From WHSM01 sp050701635 (GTDB taxonomy: Bacteria > Actinomycetota > Actinomycetes > Mycobacteriales > Micromonosporaceae), in contig JBOGDF010000197.1 in NCBI GenBank assembly GCA_050701635.1, positions 1-10,548 of the forward strand: a stretch of DNA of 10,548 bases, given 5' to 3'. Within the stretch, counting starts at the first letter, position 1; each line of letters begins with the position of its first letter. Under the pieces are notes generated by a model. It had not been told where the DNA came from. It made no database searches and was given only the letters and a program-made list of their open reading frames with translations. This document shows, piece after piece, positions 8,054 to 10,548 of the stretch. The position numbers and the translations under genes are program-made.

Positions 8054-8344
8054 TCAGGTGTACGGGGTCCAGCCCTCCGAGCCGGGCGGCACCGCACCGC
8101 CGCGGGACAGTACGCCGAGCACCAGCTGGTGCACCGCGCCGGCAACGGACGGATCCACTGGGGCGGGCAGCGTGGCGGCGCCGCCGGCGACGGAGTACCA
8201 CTCGTCGGCGCCTTTGTACTGGATCTTCAACGAGACGGCGCCCGCCTCCGACACCTCGGTACGCAGCGTCAGCTCGCCGGTGATCACACCGACCTCGGCG
8301 GTCATCACGCCGCCGGGGCCGGGGGTGAAGTCGGATGTCAGCAC
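8054..8344 (-). CDS. Small protein of unknown function
   Basis: I do not recognise this gene. From GTG at 8344 it encodes 96 residues. The sequence is rich in alternating hydrophobic/polar stretches (VMTAEVGVITGELTLRTEVS, then AVSLKIQYKGADEWYSV), which suggests a small beta-rich domain. A helical segment (DPSVAGAVHQLVLGVLSRGG) and a short tail (EGWTPYT) follow. There is no signal peptide, membrane segment or cysteine in this version. Third codon positions are strongly G/C on the minus strand, which supports real coding here rather than on the + strand. The frame continues to ATG at 8455, but the added residues (RRISAPRVIGCSREHTSRPRP) look non-coding and cover a palindrome at 8403-8416. ATG at 8305 is another possible start. 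It is divergent from the ribosomal-protection GTPase gene and may share control sequences with it. Confidence 0.6.
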   Translation of the reverse strand: MLTSDFTPGPGGVMTAEVGVITGELTLRTEVSEAGAVSLKIQYKGADEWYSVAGGAATLPAPVDPSVAGAVHQLVLGVLSRGGAVPPGSEGWTPYT

Positions 8345-8402
8345 CGGGACATCATGTCGTACCGCGCAGCAAATCAGTTGCGCCGGGCGGGGCCGACTGG
8401 TG

Positions 8403-8416
8403 TGCTCCCGGGAGCA
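8403..8416. promoter_or_regulatory. Perfect 14-bp palindrome, candidate operator
   Basis: TGCTCCCGGGAGCA reads identically on both strands and lies between the small minus-strand gene and the divergent GTPase gene. Its position between two divergent starts is what one expects of a dimeric repressor or activator site. No regulator gene is adjacent, and no clear -35/-10 pair was found around it. A 14-bp GC-rich palindrome could also arise by chance in such DNA. Confidence 0.35.
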
Positions 8417-8438
8417 GCCGATCACCCGAGGAGCCGAG

Positions 8439-8549
8439 ATGCGCCGAGCGTTCATGTCCGACCAGAAGGGAACCGCCGCCTATTCAAAGGACATGACGCT
8501 TCGTGGGTACGTTGAACTTGGGGATCCTGGCGCATGTAGACGCCGGTAA
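8439..8549 (+). other. Possible upstream ORF overlapping the GTPase start
   Basis: ATG at 8439 has GAGGAG (8428-8433) five bases upstream, a better ribosome binding site than that of the GTPase gene itself. It opens a 36-codon frame (starting MRRAFMSDQKGTAAYSKDM) ending at TAA 8547-8549, in a different frame from the GTPase and overlapping its first 47 bases. Leader peptides control some ribosomal-protection genes such as tetM, so a regulatory upstream ORF is conceivable. The peptide is not recognised and may not be made. Confidence 0.25.
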
Positions 8550-10506
8550 GACCAGCCTGACCGAGCGGCTGCTGTACGCCGCCGGCGTCATCGACGAGAT
8601 CGGCAGCGTCGACGACGGCAACACCCAGACCGACTCGCTGGCGCTGGAACGGCAACGCGGCATCACCATCAAGTCCGCGGTCGTCTCCTTCGCCATCGCC
8701 GACACCACCGTCAACCTGATCGACACTCCCGGCCACCCGGACTTCATCGCCGAGGTGGAGCGGGTGCTGAGTGTGCTCGACGGCGCCGTACTGGTGGTCT
8801 CGGCGGTGGAGGGCGTACAGCCGCAGACCCGGGTGCTGATGCGTACGCTGCGCCGGCTCCGTATCCCGACCCTGATCTTCGTGAACAAGCTGGACCGCAC
8901 CGGCGCCGGCGACGATCGGGTGCTGCGCGGGATCGCTGAGAAGCTGACGCCGGCGATCGTGCCGATGGGTTCGGCGTCGGGGCTGGGCACCCGCCGCGCG
9001 GGGTTCGCGCCGTACGGGGCGGACGACGCGGGGTTCGTTGCCCGGTTGGCGGACGTGATCGCGGATCACGACGACGCGGTGCTGGCGGCGTACCTGGACG
9101 GGGGCGTGCCGTACCGGCGGCTGCGTACGGAGCTGGCGGCGCAGACCGGACGCGGCACGGTGCACCCGGTGTACTTCGGCTCGGCGGTCACCGGCGCGGG
9201 CGTGGACGCGCTGACCGCCGGGATCCGGGAGCTGCTGCCGGTCGCGGTCGGCGATCCTGGTGGGCCGGTCGCGGGGACGGTGTTCAAGGTCGAGCGTGGT
9301 ACGGCGGGGGAGAAGATCGCGTACGTACGGATGTTCTCCGGCGCAGTACGGGTCCGCGACCGGCTCGCGCTCGGCGGCGACCAGGAGGGCAAGGTCACCG
9401 CGATCCGGGTCTTCGCAAACGGCTCGGCGGTACGCCGTGACAGCGTCGTCGCCGGCCAGATCGGCCAGCTTTGGGGCCTGGCCGGCGTCCAGATCGGCGA
9501 CCCGATCCGCGCCCCCGAGCCGGATCACGAGCCGCCGCCCACCACCCCGGCGGGGCGGCACTACTTTGCGCCGCCGACGCTGGAGACCGTGGTGGCGCCC
9601 GTACACCCGGCTGATCGGGGTGCACTGCACGCGGCGCTGGCGCAGCTCGCCGAGCAGGACCCGCTGATCAACCTGCGGCAGGACGACGTACGCCAGGAGA
9701 TCGCGGTATCCCTGTACGGCGAGGTGCAGAAGGAGGTGATCGCCGCGACCCTGGCCGGCGAGTACGGCCTCGACGTCACCTTCCGGGAGACCACCACGAT
9801 CTGCATCGAGCGCCCCGTCGGGGCCGGCGCCGCGTGCGAAGTCATCAACACCGACCCGAACCCGTTCCTCGCCACCGTCGGGCTGCGGATCGAGCCGGCG
9901 CCGGTCGACAGCGGGGTCGGGTTCCGGCTCGGCATCGAACGCGGGTCGCTGCCGCCGGCGTTCCTGAAGGCGATCGAGGAGACCGTGTACGAGGCGCTGC
10001 AGCAGGGGATCCACGGCTGGCGGGTCACCGACTGCGTCGTCACACTGACACGCTCCGGCTACTGGGCGCGGCAGAGCCACTCCCACGGCAGCTTCGACAA
10101 GAGCATGTCGAGCACCGCCGGGGACTTCCGCAACCTGACCCCGTTGGTGCTGATGGACGCGCTACGGCAGGCCGGCACCACGGTGTACGAGCCGATGCAC
10201 CGGTTCCAGCTGGAGCTGCCCGCGGAGCTGGTCGGATCGCTGCTGCCGGTGTTGGCGCGGCTCGGCGCGATCCCGCAGGCGCCGGCGATGCGCGGCGTGT
10301 CCTGCCTGCTCGACGGCGAGATCCCGGCGGCGAAGGTGCACCAGCTGCAGCAGCTGCTGCCGGCGCTGACCCGCGGCGAAGGCGTCCTGGAGTCGGGCTT
10401 CGACCGCTACCAGCCGGTGCGCGGCGCGATCCCGGAGCGACCCCGTTCCGACCACAACCCGCTCCACCGCAAGGAGTACCTCCTCCACGTGGTACGCCGC
10501 GTCTAG
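8503..10506 (+). CDS. TetM/OtrA-like ribosomal-protection GTPase family protein
   Basis: This 667-residue translational GTPase is close in length to TetM and OtrA, which bind the ribosome like EF-G and dislodge tetracycline. G1 is AHVDAGKTS (about 10-18), G2 RGIT (about 52-55), G3 DTPGH (about 74-78), G4 NKLD (about 128-131) and G5 probably GSAVTGAG (about 226-233). EF-G-like domains II-V follow. The domain IV tip differs from TetM: the stretch from Tyr520 to Arg543 has WARQSHSHGSFDKSMSSTAG where TetM has a short YYSPVS-type loop. Resistance is therefore unproven; a housekeeping or stress-related ribosome GTPase is possible. GTG at 8503 is chosen because TGA at 8494-8496 closes the frame upstream and AAAGGA (8486-8491) is 11 bases before it. 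TTG at 8512 is the only close alternative. No mobile-element genes flank it, so it looks chromosomal. The gene is complete, ending 42 bases before the window edge. Confidence 0.9.
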   Translation: MGTLNLGILAHVDAGKTSLTERLLYAAGVIDEIGSVDDGNTQTDSLALERQRGITIKSAVVSFAIADTTVNLIDTPGHPDFIAEVERVLSVLDGAVLVVSAVEGVQPQTRVLMRTLRRLRIPTLIFVNKLDRTGAGDDRVLRGIAEKLTPAIVPMGSASGLGTRRAGFAPYGADDAGFVARLADVIADHDDAVLAAYLDGGVPYRRLRTELAAQTGRGTVHPVYFGSAVTGAGVDALTAGIRELLPVAVGDPGGPVAGTVFKVERGTAGEKIAYVRMFSGAVRVRDRLALGGDQEGKVTAIRVFANGSAVRRDSVVAGQIGQLWGLAGVQIGDPIRAPEPDHEPPPTTPAGRHYFAPPTLETVVAPVHPADRGALHAALAQLAEQDPLINLRQDDVRQEIAVSLYGEVQKEVIAATLAGEYGLDVTFRETTTICIERPVGAGAACEVINTDPNPFLATVGLRIEPAPVDSGVGFRLGIERGSLPPAFLKAIEETVYEALQQGIHGWRVTDCVVTLTRSGYWARQSHSHGSFDKSMSSTAGDFRNLTPLVLMDALRQAGTTVYEPMHRFQLELPAELVGSLLPVLARLGAIPQAPAMRGVSCLLDGEIPAAKVHQLQQLLPALTRGEGVLESGFDRYQPVRGAIPERPRSDHNPLHRKEYLLHVVRRV

Positions 10507-10548
10507 CGCCCCGCGCGCTGCTCCCCCGACCCTCAAGATCATGGGGCC
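10507..10548. other. Short intergenic tail at window edge
   Basis: These 42 bases follow the GTPase stop. They contain no gene start and no complete hairpin. The last bases (CTCAAGATCATGGGGCC) have the look of intergenic repeats seen in Micromonosporaceae, but this is a recollection and the sequence is cut off by the window edge. Confidence 0.2.

Noticed and set aside
7293..8201. Longer start (8201) for the HNH nuclease
   Set aside because: It would bury the signal peptide about 90 residues inside the protein and run through an AT-richer intergenic patch.
8452..10086. Long minus-strand open frame (544 codons) opposite the GTPase gene
   Set aside because: Low-complexity Arg/Asp/His-rich translation with no motif; the + strand gene has all G motifs.
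8503..10506. Acquired tetracycline resistance island
   Set aside because: No integrase, transposase, terminal repeats or composition change around the GTPase gene; it looks resident.

Overview
The window is very GC-rich. It uses GTG starts freely, has tight stop-start overlaps, and carries a conserved YbaB-RecR pair. Together these point to an actinomycete chromosome. The heavy use of GTAC, including valine GTA codons almost always followed by C, resembles Micromonosporaceae (Micromonospora, Salinispora or Actinoplanes relatives). That family placement is an inference from composition and protein flavour, not a database match.

Layout on the + strand: a ybaB/ebfC-type nucleoid protein gene (3-326) is followed with no gap by recR (327-926). 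After a 227-bp intergenic region with a candidate hairpin and promoter comes a complete five-gene peptide-type ABC importer. Its parts are a lipoprotein substrate-binding protein (1154-2818), a DppB-type permease (2951-3955), a DppC-type permease (3990-4925), and two ATPases of DppD type (4929-5954) and DppF type (6105-7277). A perfect 17-bp hairpin separates the binding protein gene from the rest, probably letting the binding protein be made in excess. The permease and ATPase genes are closely packed and look translationally coupled.

The right part holds a convergent minus-strand gene for a secreted HNH-type nuclease (7293-7919), a small unrecognised minus-strand gene (8054-about 8344), and a divergent + strand gene for a TetM/OtrA-like ribosomal-protection GTPase (8503-10506). 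The window ends 42 bases after that gene.

The most unusual structure is at the dppD-dppF type junction: two tandem copies (75 of 77 bases identical) of a 77-base element sit exactly inside the start-stop overlap of the two ATPase genes. Each copy starts with GTG or ATG, encodes a 26-residue SERSER-type peptide, carries a GAGG just before its end, and ends so that its TGA stop overlaps the next start codon. The element therefore seems able to insert into an operon junction without breaking either protein or the translational coupling. Other points worth attention are a second stop-start bridge (a 13-codon mini-ORF) between the two permease genes, the only in-frame TTA codon noticed in the window (in the DppB-type permease), a perfect palindrome between the divergent genes at 8403-8416, an upstream ORF overlapping the GTPase start, and a non-TetM-like tip loop in that GTPase. 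No rRNA, tRNA, transposase, integrase or CRISPR array was seen.
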